Below, in pieces: positions 40,131 to 49,343 of a stretch of DNA of 64,000 nt (positions within the stretch are counted from its first letter, which is position 1; each line of letters starts with the position of its first letter). Location: NCBI RefSeq assembly GCF_001429505.1, contig NZ_LMJW01000011.1:344344-408343 (forward strand), in the 5' to 3' direction. This DNA is from Allobosea sp. Root483D1. GTDB lineage: Bacteria; Pseudomonadota; Alphaproteobacteria; Rhizobiales; Beijerinckiaceae. Below the pieces are notes generated by a model. It was given only the letters and a program-made list of their open reading frames with translations, had not been told where the DNA came from and searched no databases. A program made the position numbers and the translations under genes.

Positions 40131-42019
40131 CAGGCGAGCTCCCTGACATCGGCGCCGGGCTTGGCGAGGACGAGATGGCCGGCGCCGAGATCGAGATGCG
40201 CCAGCGCCTCCCCATCCGGATCGGGCTTGAAGCCGGCCGGCCAATGGCGGGTGTCGGAGGCGCCGCCGGGGGCAGCCAGCTTGAAGTCGAGCTTGCGGTC
40301 GAGGTCGGCGAAGGGCACCGATTTCAGCAGCGCCTTGGTGTAGGGGTGGACCGGCGCAGTGAACAAAGTGTGGCGCGGTGCGAGCTCGACGATGCGGCCG
40401 TTCGCCATCACCGCGATGCGGTCGGCCATGTAGTTCACCACCGCCAGATTATGCGAGATGAACAGGAAGGTCAGCCCGCGCTCGGCCTGCAGGTCCTTGA
40501 GCAGGTTGAGGATCTGCGCCTGGACGGAGACGTCGAGCGCCGAGACCGGTTCGTCGCAAATGATCAGTTCAGGATCGAGCGCGAGCGCCCGGGCGATGCC
40601 GATGCGCTGGCGCTGGCCGCCGGAGAAGGAGTGCGGATAGCGCGAGAGGAAGCGCTGATCGAGGCCGACATCGTCCATCAGGGCCTTGACGCGGGCCTTC
40701 TGCTCGGCGCCGTCGCCGCGCTCGTGGATGACGAGCGGCTCGCGCAGGATGTTCATCACGGTCATGCGCGGCGACAGCGACGAGACCGGATCCTGGAAGA
40801 TCATCTGCAGCTTCGGGCGGAAGCCGCGCAGATCCTCGCCCTGCAACGAGAGGATGTCGAGGCAGTCCTTGCCGTCGTCGAAGCGAATCTCGCCGGAATC
40901 GGGCGTCAGCGCCCGCATGATCAGCTTGCTGAGCGTGGTCTTGCCGCAGCCGCTCTCACCGACCAGTCCGAGGCATTCGCCGCGCTCGATATCGAAGCTG
41001 ACATCGTTGACGGCGGTGACGGTCGAGGTCGTGCCCTTGCCGAAGAACCGGCTCGAATGGGTCGTGTAGGTCTTGGAGACGTGCCGCACGGCGAGGAGCG
41101 GAGCCCGCTGCCCGCGGCCTTGCGGTGTTGAGGCCGGGGCCGGCTTTGGCGCTGCGGGCGTACGCGGCCTCGCCTCGCGCAGGGCGACCAGCCGTTCGCC
41201 CTCCTGCATGTCGAAATGCGGCGAGGCCTTGAGCAGCGCCTTGAGATAGGGGTGCTGCGGCCGGCGGAAGATGTCCTCGGCCGGGCCGCTCTCCATGATC
41301 TCGCCATGGTAGATCACCACGACCTCGTCGGCCATGTTGGCGACGACGCCGAGATCATGGGTGATCAGCAGGATCGCCATGCCCATCTCGGCCTGGAGAT
41401 CGCGCATCAGGTCGAGCACCTGGGCCTGGATGGTGACGTCGAGCGCCGTGGTCGGCTCGTCGGCGATCAGCAGCGCCGGCTGGCAGATCAGCGCCATGGC
41501 GAGCATGGCGCGCTGACGCAGGCCGCCGGAGAGCTCGAAGGAGTAGAAATCGTAGGCACGCGCCGGATCCTTGAAGCCGACGCGCTTCAGCATCGCCTCG
41601 ATCAGCGCCCGCGCTTCCTGCTTCGGCACCGGCCGGTGCAGTTGCAGTGCCTCCTCGATCTGGTTGCCGATGGTGTGGACCGGCGAGAGCGAGGACATCG
41701 GCTCCTGGAAGATCATGCCGATCCGGCCGCCGCGCAGGTCGCGGATCTCCTTGCCCTCGGCGGGCAGGGTGGCGATGTCGATCACCGCATCTGCCGTCTG
41801 CGGATCGCGGAACAGGATGCTTCCGCCGGTGACGGCGCCAGCGCGCGGCAGCAGGCCCATGATCGCCTGAGAGATCACCGATTTGCCCGAGCCGGATTCG
41901 CCGACGAGTGCAACGGTCTTGCCGGCCGGAATCCGGAAATCGACGCCCTTCACGACATCGCGAGCGAAGCCGTGAATGGTGAAGCCGATCCGCAGGTCGT
42001 TGATCTCGAGAATGTTCAT
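40130..42019 (-). CDS. ABC transporter, fused dual ATP-binding protein (DppDF / YejF type)
   Basis: 629 residues containing two complete nucleotide-binding domains: the first with [21 protein letters not shown] and [12 protein letters not shown] (about residues 1-270), the second with [25 protein letters not shown] and [13 protein letters not shown] (about residues 305-600). A Pro/Ala-rich linker ([18 protein letters not shown]) joins them. The fusion supplies both ATPases of the importer. It is the first gene of a minus-strand operon that runs through binding protein and permeases into glycan-modifying genes. Confidence 0.93.
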   Translation of the reverse strand: MNILEINDLRIGFTIHGFARDVVKGVDFRIPAGKTVALVGESGSGKSVISQAIMGLLPRAGAVTGGSILFRDPQTADAVIDIATLPAEGKEIRDLRGGRIGMIFQEPMSSLSPVHTIGNQIEEALQLHRPVPKQEARALIEAMLKRVGFKDPARAYDFYSFELSGGLRQRAMLAMALICQPALLIADEPTTALDVTIQAQVLDLMRDLQAEMGMAILLITHDLGVVANMADEVVVIYHGEIMESGPAEDIFRRPQHPYLKALLKASPHFDMQEGERLVALREARPRTPAAPKPAPASTPQGRGQRAPLLAVRHVSKTYTTHSSRFFGKGTTSTVTAVNDVSFDIERGECLGLVGESGCGKTTLSKLIMRALTPDSGEIRFDDGKDCLDILSLQGEDLRGFRPKLQMIFQDPVSSLSPRMTVMNILREPLVIHERGDGAEQKARVKALMDDVGLDQRFLSRYPHSFSGGQRQRIGIARALALDPELIICDEPVSALDVSVQAQILNLLKDLQAERGLTFLFISHNLAVVNYMADRIAVMANGRIVELAPRHTLFTAPVHPYTKALLKSVPFADLDRKLDFKLAAPGGASDTRHWPAGFKPDPDGEALAHLDLGAGHLVLAKPGADVRELA

Positions 42020-42301
42020 CTGCGGCCGCTGCCGTCGTCCCCTGATGTTCGCATTGCCGGACTAACGGCCGATACCGTCATCCGGATCCATTTGCCGCAG
42101 AAGCTTCGCTTTTCGCCGCTGCCTGGAGCGTTCGTCGTCCCGTCCCGCCGTCCTTGTCCCGTCTCGATGACGATCTTGCAACAAGGTTGGCGCTCCCGAC
42201 GCCTCGCCTGCTCCGACCGAACTTGAAATCGCCGGACTTGTCGAGTCCTGCGGCGTGTTGCGCGCCGTCGTGAACTGCCCACATATGAGGGAGCCGGCGG
42301 A
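42020..42301. other. Divergent intergenic region between the importer operon and the pseudo-ABC/cyclase operon
   Basis: 282 bases without a gene. For the plus-strand operon TTGCGC...N18...CATATG ending about 20 bases before the GTG start at 42302 could be a promoter (weak). AGGGAG is the ribosome-binding site for 42302. No palindromic operator is obvious; shared control of the two divergent operons from here is likely but not shown. Confidence 0.4.
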
Positions 42302-45076
42302 GTGTCCGCCCCGCCGGATTCGGGATGGGAAAGCCCCTTGGAGAGAAGTCTCTTCCGTTACGTCTGGCAGAAGAGCCGCCGGGAGCAAATCATTGTCCTG
42401 CTGGTGATCCTCGTCTCGATCCCATTCAACTGGTTGTCCTTCGACGTCCCCAGGCGCATCGTCAACGACGCGATCCAGGGCGGCGCCTTCAAGGACGGCA
42501 GGACGACGGCGACGGTGTTCGACTGGACGCTGCATTGGCCGGATATCCTCGGCGGCGGCAGCGTCCAGCTCTTCGAAGGCGTCAAGGTCGGTCAGCTCGG
42601 CCTGCTGCTGACGCTGAGCTTCTATTTCCTCGCCCTCGTCCTGATCAACGGCGGCTTCAAATACGTCGTCAACGTGCAGAAGGGCGTGCTCGGCGAGCGC
42701 ATGCTCCGGCGCATGCGCTACGACCTGTTCGGCCAGTTGATGCGCTTCCGGCCGGAGGATATCCGCACGGTCAAGCCGGCCGAGGTCGCCAGCATGATCA
42801 AGGACGAGGTCGAGCCGATCGGCAGCTTCGTCGGCGACGCCTTCATTCAACCGGCCTTCCTGCTCAGCCAGGCGCTGACCGCGCTCGCCTTCATCATGAT
42901 GCAGAGCGTCTGGCTCGGCTCGATCGCATTGATCATCGTGCTGATGCAGGCGGTGATCATCCCGATCCTGCGCAAGGAACAGCTCCGCCTCGGCCGCGAG
43001 CGCCAGATCGTCTCGCGCCAGCTCGCGGGGCGGATCGGCGAGATCGTCGATGCCGGACCGACCATCCAGGGAAACGGCGCGACCTCCTATATCCAGTCGG
43101 ATATCGCCGGGCGGCTTGGAACGCTGTTCGACATCCGCTACGCGCTCTACAAGCGCAAATTCGCCGTCAAGTTCCTGAACAACCTGCTGGCGCAGGTCAC
43201 GCCCTTCTTCTTCTACGCGATCGGCGGCTTCTTCGCCCTGCAGGGCCGGCTCGACATCGGCCAGCTCGTCGCTGTGATCGCGGCCTATCGCGACCTGCCG
43301 CCGCCGATCAAGGAACTGATCGACTGGGAGCAGCAGCGCAACGATGTGACCATCAAATACGAGCAGGTGATCGCCCAGTTCAGCCCGAGCGAGTTTGTGA
43401 CGCTGGAGGAGAAGGGCGAGATCGCGCCGTTGCCGCTGCGCGGCGAGATCAGGCTCGACAAGGTCGAGATGATCGACAATCGCGGCCAGCCGCTGCTGGC
43501 TCCGCTGATGACGGCGTTCCAGCGCCCCGGCCAGGTCGCGCTGATCGGGCCGGCCGGCAGCGGGCGCGACACGCTCGGCTGCATCCTCGGCCGGCAGACG
43601 ATGAGCTATGGCGGGCGCGTCCTGATCGATGGCGAGCCGCTTGCCGCGATCAGCGTCGAGCGCGCCAGCCATATCATCGGCTATGCCGGCTCCGAGATCG
43701 AGATCATCAACGGCTCGCTGCGCGACAACATCCTGCTGCCGCTGAAGCGCAGGCGCCCGGTGGTGAAGCCGGACAGGGCCATCGACCAGGAGGAGCATCG
43801 CCGTTTCATCGAGGCGCTGCGCGCCGGCAACACGCCCCTGCCGTTCGCGGCCGACTGGAACGACTATGAGGGGGTGGGCCTCGACGGGGAGGAGGCGCTG
43901 GAGCAGCGCCTGCTCGCCGTGCTCGACACGCTCGGCTGTGCCGACGAGGTCTATGAACTCGGCCTCGACGCCAAGGTGATCGCCCCCCTGCCGGAAGGGG
44001 CCGCCGAGCGCATCATCGAGGCGCGCCAGGTCGTCGCCGCCGAATTGACCAAGGGAAAGCTCGGCGGGCTGATCGAGACCTTCGACCTCGATCGCTACAA
44101 CGCCAATGCGACGATCGCCGAGAACCTCGTCTTCGGCGCGATGCGCAATGGCCGCCAACCGGCCGATTTCCTGCTCGAGGACGCTTACGCCCGCTCTGTG
44201 CTGCAGGCGGAGGCGCTTGAGGAGCCGCTGGCCGAGATCGGCGGGCGGATCGCCTCGACGCTGGTCGAGATCTTCGCCGGCCTGCCGCAGGGCCATGTCC
44301 TGTTCGAGCGCTATGCCTTCGGCGGCGAGGTCGATCTGGAGAAGCTCGGCGAGCTCGCCGAGGCGTTGCGGCGGCACGATCGGCGCAGCCCGCTCGACCC
44401 GACCGTGCAGCGCGAGCTCGTCGCGCTCGCGCTCGGCTATGTCGAGCCCAAGCACCGGCTCAACCTGCTCGACATCGCCCTGCGCCGCCGGGTGCTGCGG
44501 GCGCGGCAAAGCTTCAAGACCTATCTGCCGGGCGAAAAGGCCGATGAGATCGAGTTCTACGATCCCGCCGACGTGATCCACGGCGCGAGCGTGCGCGACA
44601 ACCTGCTGTTCGGGCGCATCGGCTTCGGCGTTCCCGATGCCGGGCGCAAGGTGGCGGAGATCGCCCGGGCGGGTTTGTCGCGCGCCGGGCTCGATTCCTC
44701 GGCCTATCGTCTCGGGCTCAACACCGATGTCGGCCTGCGCGGCCGCTATCTGCCGCTGCGGCTGCGGCTGATGGTGCCGCTGGCGCAGGCGCTGATCAAG
44801 CGGCCGGACATCCTGGTGCTCGATCTCGACGCTTTCGCCGTCACCTGTGCCGATCCCGGCGGCCTGGTCCGGCGGATTGCCGGTTATTGCGAGGACAGAA
44901 CGGCGTTCCTGCTCTTGACCGATCAGGGGCTGGCTGCCGATATCCCTGAGAAGGTCGTATTCAACGGAGCCGTGGCCCGGGTGATCAAGAAGGGCGGATC
45001 CGTCGACGAGGCGGACGAGCTGCAGGATGAGCTGCCGGCCCGTGGCGGCGCGGTTCCGATCGAGGCGAGGACATGA
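42302..45076 (+). CDS. ABC-exporter-like membrane protein with a degenerate nucleotide-binding domain
   Basis: 924 residues, GTG start. Residues 1-340 have 5-6 hydrophobic helices laid out like a type IV ABC exporter domain (for example EQIIVLLVILVSIPF, TPFFFYAIGGFFALQG). The following 580 residues resemble ABC ATPases but have lost the catalytic residues: Walker A is GPAGSGRDT (416-424) with Arg422 for Lys; the Q-loop Gln is absent (IIGYAGSEIEI); the signature is LRGRYLPLRLR; Walker B is ILVLDLDAF (837-845) with Leu842 for Glu; the switch His is missing (LLLTDQG). A post-Q-loop motif recurs three times (INGSLRDNILL 469, YNANATIAENLVFG 599, IHGASVRDNLLFG 759), suggesting duplicated NBD-like segments. 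Probably a non-hydrolysing scaffold or regulator; first gene of the operon. Confidence 0.85.
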   Translation: MSAPPDSGWESPLERSLFRYVWQKSRREQIIVLLVILVSIPFNWLSFDVPRRIVNDAIQGGAFKDGRTTATVFDWTLHWPDILGGGSVQLFEGVKVGQLGLLLTLSFYFLALVLINGGFKYVVNVQKGVLGERMLRRMRYDLFGQLMRFRPEDIRTVKPAEVASMIKDEVEPIGSFVGDAFIQPAFLLSQALTALAFIMMQSVWLGSIALIIVLMQAVIIPILRKEQLRLGRERQIVSRQLAGRIGEIVDAGPTIQGNGATSYIQSDIAGRLGTLFDIRYALYKRKFAVKFLNNLLAQVTPFFFYAIGGFFALQGRLDIGQLVAVIAAYRDLPPPIKELIDWEQQRNDVTIKYEQVIAQFSPSEFVTLEEKGEIAPLPLRGEIRLDKVEMIDNRGQPLLAPLMTAFQRPGQVALIGPAGSGRDTLGCILGRQTMSYGGRVLIDGEPLAAISVERASHIIGYAGSEIEIINGSLRDNILLPLKRRRPVVKPDRAIDQEEHRRFIEALRAGNTPLPFAADWNDYEGVGLDGEEALEQRLLAVLDTLGCADEVYELGLDAKVIAPLPEGAAERIIEARQVVAAELTKGKLGGLIETFDLDRYNANATIAENLVFGAMRNGRQPADFLLEDAYARSVLQAEALEEPLAEIGGRIASTLVEIFAGLPQGHVLFERYAFGGEVDLEKLGELAEALRRHDRRSPLDPTVQRELVALALGYVEPKHRLNLLDIALRRRVLRARQSFKTYLPGEKADEIEFYDPADVIHGASVRDNLLFGRIGFGVPDAGRKVAEIARAGLSRAGLDSSAYRLGLNTDVGLRGRYLPLRLRLMVPLAQALIKRPDILVLDLDAFAVTCADPGGLVRRIAGYCEDRTAFLLLTDQGLAADIPEKVVFNGAVARVIKKGGSVDEADELQDELPARGGAVPIEART

Positions 45077-45522
45077 CGCTCGAGAGCGATATAGGCTGCC
45101 TGAAGTCGATCCCCCTGTTCCGCGGATTGCCGGGGCCGCGGCTGAAGCTGCTCGCGCTGATGGGCGAGCGGCTCTATTTCCCGGCGGGCACCGTCATCAC
45201 CGAAGAAGGCGACAAGCCGGAAGAGGTCTATTGCGTGCTGGAGGGCGAGGTCGAGCTGTCGCACGATTTCTCCGACGGGAGGCGCAAGACCTTCCGGCTC
45301 GCGACCGGCAGCATCATCGGCGACGTGCCGCTGCTCTGCAATCAGACCAATGCCGCCCGCTCGACGGCCAAGACCGACGTCGTCGCGCTGCGGCTGCCGC
45401 GGACCTTGTTCTTCGAGCTGCTCGACAATATCCCGGAGTTCTCGGTCGCGCTGTCGCGCGATCTCGCCGGGCGGCTCTATCGCCTGGCGGACTCCGTCCT
45501 GCATGGCGAGAAGACACATTGA
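45073..45522 (+). CDS. Stand-alone cyclic nucleotide-binding domain protein
   Basis: 149 residues, essentially one cNMP-binding beta-roll (IPLFRGLPGPRLKLLALMGE, then VITEEGDKPEEVYCVLEGEVEL). The phosphate-binding cassette reads IIGDVPLLCNQTNAARSTA: the cassette Glu is Asp, the key Arg that holds the cyclic phosphate is kept. There is no helix-turn-helix, so it is not a Crp-type transcription factor; it should act by protein contact. The start overlaps the stop of the pseudo-ABC gene (ATGA), and the cyclase-like gene follows after 16 bases. Confidence 0.88.
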   Translation: MTLESDIGCLKSIPLFRGLPGPRLKLLALMGERLYFPAGTVITEEGDKPEEVYCVLEGEVELSHDFSDGRRKTFRLATGSIIGDVPLLCNQTNAARSTAKTDVVALRLPRTLFFELLDNIPEFSVALSRDLAGRLYRLADSVLHGEKTH

Positions 45523-45538
45523 AGCGCCGGGTGCGCCG

Positions 45539-47332
45539 ATGACAGCGATTCCGAGCACGCCAGCGGGAGGCAGGCCTGTGAGCTCCGGCTTCGACCAGAT
45601 GTCGTCCTGGAGCCGCGACGTTCGCTTCGCCTCCGGCTGCATTCTGATGGTCTTCGCGACCACGCATTTCCTCAACCACGCGCTCGGCATCTTCGGCATC
45701 GCGGCGATGGAGGCGGCGCAGGAGTGGCGCTACTGGTTCTGGCACAGCTGGATCGGCACGGTCGCGCTCTACGGCTCGCTGATCGTCCACCCGGTCTTCG
45801 CCCTGCTGCGCGTGGCACAGCGGCGCACCTTCCGCATGCCCGGCCGCGAGGTGATCCAGATCTTGCTCGGCGTCGCGATCCCGCTGCTGCTGATCGACCA
45901 TATCGTCAGCACAAGGGTGCAGGGCGTCCTCTTCGGCCAGGACGAGAGCTATCACGCCGTGCTGCGCCGGCTCTGGCCGGGGCTCGCTCTGTCGCAGACC
46001 CTGCTGCTGCTGCTGGTCTGGATGCATGGCGTGATCGGCCTGCATTTCACCTTCCGGGCGCGCGATACCTATGCGCGCTGGCGCGATCCGTTCCTGCTGG
46101 CGGCGATCCTGGTGCCGCTGCTGGCGCTGATCGGCTTTTCGGTGGCCGGGCGCGAGGCGCAGATGATGGCGCTGCCGCCCGAACTCTACACCGCCCAACA
46201 GGTCGACATGTTCAATTTGAACGTGACTTGGGCCAAGCGCGCCTTTTTCGGCGTGATCGGTGGCTTCGCCGGCTTCGTCGTGCTGCGCGAGCTTCGGGCG
46301 CGGGCGCTCGGCGCGATCGCGGTGCGCTTCGTCGGTCATGGCGTGCGCCGCGTCGTCCCGGGCCCGACCCTGCTCGAGATCTTCCGCCGCTTCGGCATTC
46401 CCCATGCCGCGCTCTGCGGTGGACGGGCGCGCTGCGCCACTTGCCGCGTGCTGGTGCTCGACGGCGCCGACGACCTGCCGCCGCCCGGTCCGAACGAGGC
46501 GCGGCTGCTGCGCCGGATCTCGGCCGGCGACCATGTCCGGCTCGCCTGCCAGATCAGGCCGAAGCGCGACCTCCAGGTCCAGATCCTGCTCGCCGCCAAG
46601 CAGCGCGGCGCCGGCCCGAGCGGCGCCATCGACCCCGACGACCGGATCGGCAAGAAGGGCCTGACGGTGATGGTCGCGGATCTCAGAGCCTTCACCGCGC
46701 TCTCCGAGCGGCAATTGCCGCATGAGCTGATGAACCTGCTCAACCGCTTCTACGACGAGATGTCCCAGGCGATCGCGGCGCATGGCGGCCGGATCGAGGC
46801 GATCTACGGCGACGGGCTGATGGCGGTGTTCGGGCTGGAGACGACGCCGGCGCGGGCAGGCGCCGCGGCGATCGCGGCGGCGGGCGACATGGTGCGCGCC
46901 GTCGAGGCGCTCAACCGTGAATACGCCGCATCGTTGCCATTGCCGCTGCGCATCGGCATCGGCATCCATGGCGGCCAGGCGATTGTCGGCGCGGTCGAGA
47001 ACGAAAGCATGGGGCGGCGCGAGATCACGGTCGGCGAGACGGTGATGATCGCGAGCCAGCTCGAGGCCGCGACGCGGCGCCTGTTGTCCGACATCGTCGT
47101 CTCTGCCGAGACGGTGGCCGCGACCGGACGCAGCTATCGCGACACCGCTCCGCACAAGATCTCGGTCAAGGGTCGCGACAAGCCGATGCAGGTCTATGGG
47201 TTTGGCAGCACGCCTTCCGGCGAGCCCAGGTCGAACGAGGAGTTGAGCGCCCAGCCTCAGCCGGAGAAAGCCGAGGTTGGCACGCCGGCGGCGAAAGGCA
47301 AGGCTCCGACCGCCGCGGATGGCGAGAGCTAG
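45539..47332 (+). CDS. Membrane-anchored [2Fe-2S] / class III cyclase fusion with degenerate cyclase site
   Basis: 597 residues. Residues 30-245 form about six helices rich in histidine (TTHFLNHALG, FWHSWIG, SLIVHPVFAL, LLIDHIVS, VWMHGVIGLHF), like the diheme-B anchors of quinone-linked proteins and of the CyaC-type cyclase of Sinorhizobium. A plant-type ferredoxin domain follows with Cys293, Cys299, Cys302 (CGGRARCATC) and Cys337. The cyclase domain keeps both metal Asp (Asp381 in VADLRAFT, Asp425 in YGDGLMAVFG) but has Ala421 for the base-reading Lys, Arg494 for the base-reading Asp, Met503 for the transition-state Asn and Gln507 for the Arg (GETVMIASQLE). It may therefore be a redox-sensing pseudo-cyclase. 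Start ATG 45539; the frame upstream lies in the CNBD gene. Confidence 0.85.
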   Translation: MTAIPSTPAGGRPVSSGFDQMSSWSRDVRFASGCILMVFATTHFLNHALGIFGIAAMEAAQEWRYWFWHSWIGTVALYGSLIVHPVFALLRVAQRRTFRMPGREVIQILLGVAIPLLLIDHIVSTRVQGVLFGQDESYHAVLRRLWPGLALSQTLLLLLVWMHGVIGLHFTFRARDTYARWRDPFLLAAILVPLLALIGFSVAGREAQMMALPPELYTAQQVDMFNLNVTWAKRAFFGVIGGFAGFVVLRELRARALGAIAVRFVGHGVRRVVPGPTLLEIFRRFGIPHAALCGGRARCATCRVLVLDGADDLPPPGPNEARLLRRISAGDHVRLACQIRPKRDLQVQILLAAKQRGAGPSGAIDPDDRIGKKGLTVMVADLRAFTALSERQLPHELMNLLNRFYDEMSQAIAAHGGRIEAIYGDGLMAVFGLETTPARAGAAAIAAAGDMVRAVEALNREYAASLPLPLRIGIGIHGGQAIVGAVENESMGRREITVGETVMIASQLEAATRRLLSDIVVSAETVAATGRSYRDTAPHKISVKGRDKPMQVYGFGSTPSGEPRSNEELSAQPQPEKAEVGTPAAKGKAPTAADGES

Positions 47333-47409
47333 GCCGGGCGCTGGCAATTGCCGATGCGCCTGCCTATGGTCCGGCCGCGTCAAATCCGCCGCTACGATCC
47401 AGAGTTTCG

Positions 47410-48075
47410 ATGACCGACGAGATTTCCCGCGAGGCGCTGCACGATATCCTGCGCGGCGTTGCGGCGCTGACCGGGGATGCGATCGTCGCCGATCTCGCCC
47501 GGCTGGTCGGCAAGGGCGTGCGCGCCGACATCTCGATTGCCTTCAATCCGAAGCAGATCGCCTCGAAGCGCTGGCTGGTCGAGACACTCGCCGAGGTCCT
47601 GCCGAAGCCGGATGGGCCGGTCTGGGTGCTCGGCGCCTGGCACGGCGTGCTGGGGGCGATGTTGCTGGCCGATGAGCGGCTTGCGATCCCGCGCCTGGTG
47701 AGCCTCGACATCGACCCGCATTGCGCGCCGATCGCCGAGATCCTCAACCATCGCCATGTCGCGTCCGGGCGCTTCCGGGCGCTGACGGCCGACATGATGA
47801 GCCTCGATTTCGATAGCGTCGAAGGCGGGCGGCCCGGGCTGGTGATCAACACCAGCTGCGAGCATCTGGGCGACGTGCCAGGCTGGATCGCCGGCCTGCC
47901 CGCCGGACTGCCGCTGCTGCTGCAGTCCAACGACTATGTCCGTGAGCCGGACCACCGCAGCTGCGTGCCGTCGCTCGACGCCTTCAAGGCGCAGGCCGGG
48001 CTTTCGGAATTGTGGTTCGCCGGCGCGCTGCCGACCAAGAACTACACCCGCTTCATGCTGATCGGCCGCAGATGA
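47410..48075 (+). CDS. SAM-dependent methyltransferase-like Rossmann protein
   Basis: 221 residues. The motif-I region VWVLGAWHGVLGAMLLAD and the acidic LVSLDIDPHC (motif II) fit a class I methyltransferase nucleotide fold, though the glycine loop is unusual (GAWHG for GxGxG). LVINTSCEHLGDVPGW may be the catalytic side. Substrate unknown. Its stop overlaps the start of the following GT4 gene (ATGA), so it probably modifies the product of the glycosyltransferases. Confidence 0.6.
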   Translation: MTDEISREALHDILRGVAALTGDAIVADLARLVGKGVRADISIAFNPKQIASKRWLVETLAEVLPKPDGPVWVLGAWHGVLGAMLLADERLAIPRLVSLDIDPHCAPIAEILNHRHVASGRFRALTADMMSLDFDSVEGGRPGLVINTSCEHLGDVPGWIAGLPAGLPLLLQSNDYVREPDHRSCVPSLDAFKAQAGLSELWFAGALPTKNYTRFMLIGRR

Positions 48076-49343
48076 GCAGCGGGCAGTCCGAGGGGCCGGC
48101 GGTCGCGATCGCGATGAAGGGCTATCCGCGCCTGTCGGAGACCTTCATCGCCCAGGAACTGCTCGGCCTGCAGCGGCTCGGCCTGTCCTTCGCGATCTGG
48201 TCGCTGCGCCACCCGACCGATGGCGCGCGGCATCTGATGCATCGCGAGATCACGGCGCCGCTGCACTATCTGCCGGAATATCTGCACGACGATTGGCCGC
48301 GGGTGCTGCGCGGCATGGCGCGGGCCTTCGCGCGGCCCAGCATCATTAGGCTCCTCGGCGTCTTCCTGCGTGATTTCGTCCGCGACCGCACGAGCAACCG
48401 CCTGCGTCGCTTTGGCCAGGCCTGTGTGATGGCCCGCGAGTTGCCGGCGGGAACCCGCCATCTCCATGTCCATTACCTGCACACGCCGGCCTCGGTGATC
48501 CGCTATGCGGCGCTGAGCCGGGGGCTCTCCTGGTCGTTCTCGGCCCATGCCAAGGACATCTGGACGACACCGGATTGGGAAAAGCGCGAGAAGATCGCCG
48601 ATGCGCGCTGGGGCGTGACCTGCACCCGCGATGGCCATGCCGAACTCACGCGTCTCGCGGACCGGCAAGACAAGATCGCGCTGCTCTATCACGGGCTCGA
48701 CCTCGCGCGCTTCCCTGCGCCACCAGCGGCGCGTTCGGAACGCGATGGCTCCGACCCGGCCGAGCCGGTGCGATTCATCACCATCGGGCGTGCGGTGGCG
48801 AAGAAGGGCTTCGACGACCTGCTGGCGGCGCTGGCGATTTTGCCCGCCGATCTGAACTGGCAACTCATCCATATCGGCGGCGGCGAGATGCTGGCGGCCT
48901 TGAAGGCGCAGGCCGAGAGGCTGGGCCTTGCCGCGCGCATCGAATGGCGCGGGCCGCAGGCGCAGGATGTGGTGATCGCGGCGTTGCGCGAGGCCGATCT
49001 CTTCGTGCTGCCCTCGAAGCAGGCGAACAATGGCGACCGGGACGGCCTGCCCAATGTGGTGATGGAAGCAGCGAGCCAGGCCCTGCCGATCGTCGCGACC
49101 GATTTCGCCGGCATTCCGGAATTCGTGCGGCATGGGCGCGAAGGGCTGCTGCTGCGGCCCGGCGACGTCACGGCCCTGGCCAAGGCGCTGGATGGCTTAA
49201 GCCGCGATCCGCAATGGCGCGCGAAGCTGGGCGCAGCCGCCTTCGACCGGTTGAGGGCGGAGTTCTCGGCGCAGGCCGGGCTGGAGCGCGTCCATCGGGC
49301 GCTGCTGGCCGCAGTCGCCGGCAAGGATGGCGGTGGGCCATGA
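48072..49343 (+). CDS. Glycosyltransferase family 4 protein
   Basis: 423 residues. The opening AIAMKGYPRLSETFIAQELL is the Ser-Glu-Thr-Phe-Ile segment typical of exopolysaccharide GT4 enzymes (EpsD/WcaL style). SFSAHAKDIW carries the catalytic-site histidine; the E-x7-E region is NVVMEAASQALPIVATDFAG. Retaining GT-B enzyme, likely acting on a lipid-linked or surface glycan. Overlaps both neighbours (ATGA on each side). Confidence 0.88.
   Translation: MSSGQSEGPAVAIAMKGYPRLSETFIAQELLGLQRLGLSFAIWSLRHPTDGARHLMHREITAPLHYLPEYLHDDWPRVLRGMARAFARPSIIRLLGVFLRDFVRDRTSNRLRRFGQACVMARELPAGTRHLHVHYLHTPASVIRYAALSRGLSWSFSAHAKDIWTTPDWEKREKIADARWGVTCTRDGHAELTRLADRQDKIALLYHGLDLARFPAPPAARSERDGSDPAEPVRFITIGRAVAKKGFDDLLAALAILPADLNWQLIHIGGGEMLAALKAQAERLGLAARIEWRGPQAQDVVIAALREADLFVLPSKQANNGDRDGLPNVVMEAASQALPIVATDFAGIPEFVRHGREGLLLRPGDVTALAKALDGLSRDPQWRAKLGAAAFDRLRAEFSAQAGLERVHRALLAAVAGKDGGGP

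Noticed and set aside
38217..40244. Starting the family 5 binding protein at 40244.
   Set aside because: The added 38 residues are Arg-rich and inside the ATPase gene; the twin-arginine signal begins at ATG 40130.
42062..44581. An 839-codon minus-strand frame opposite the pseudo-ABC gene.
   Set aside because: Composition typical of an antisense shadow. I considered whether the degenerate plus-strand protein might instead be the shadow, but that strand has membrane helices, ABC-like motifs, an overlap with the CNBD gene and a ribosome-binding site.
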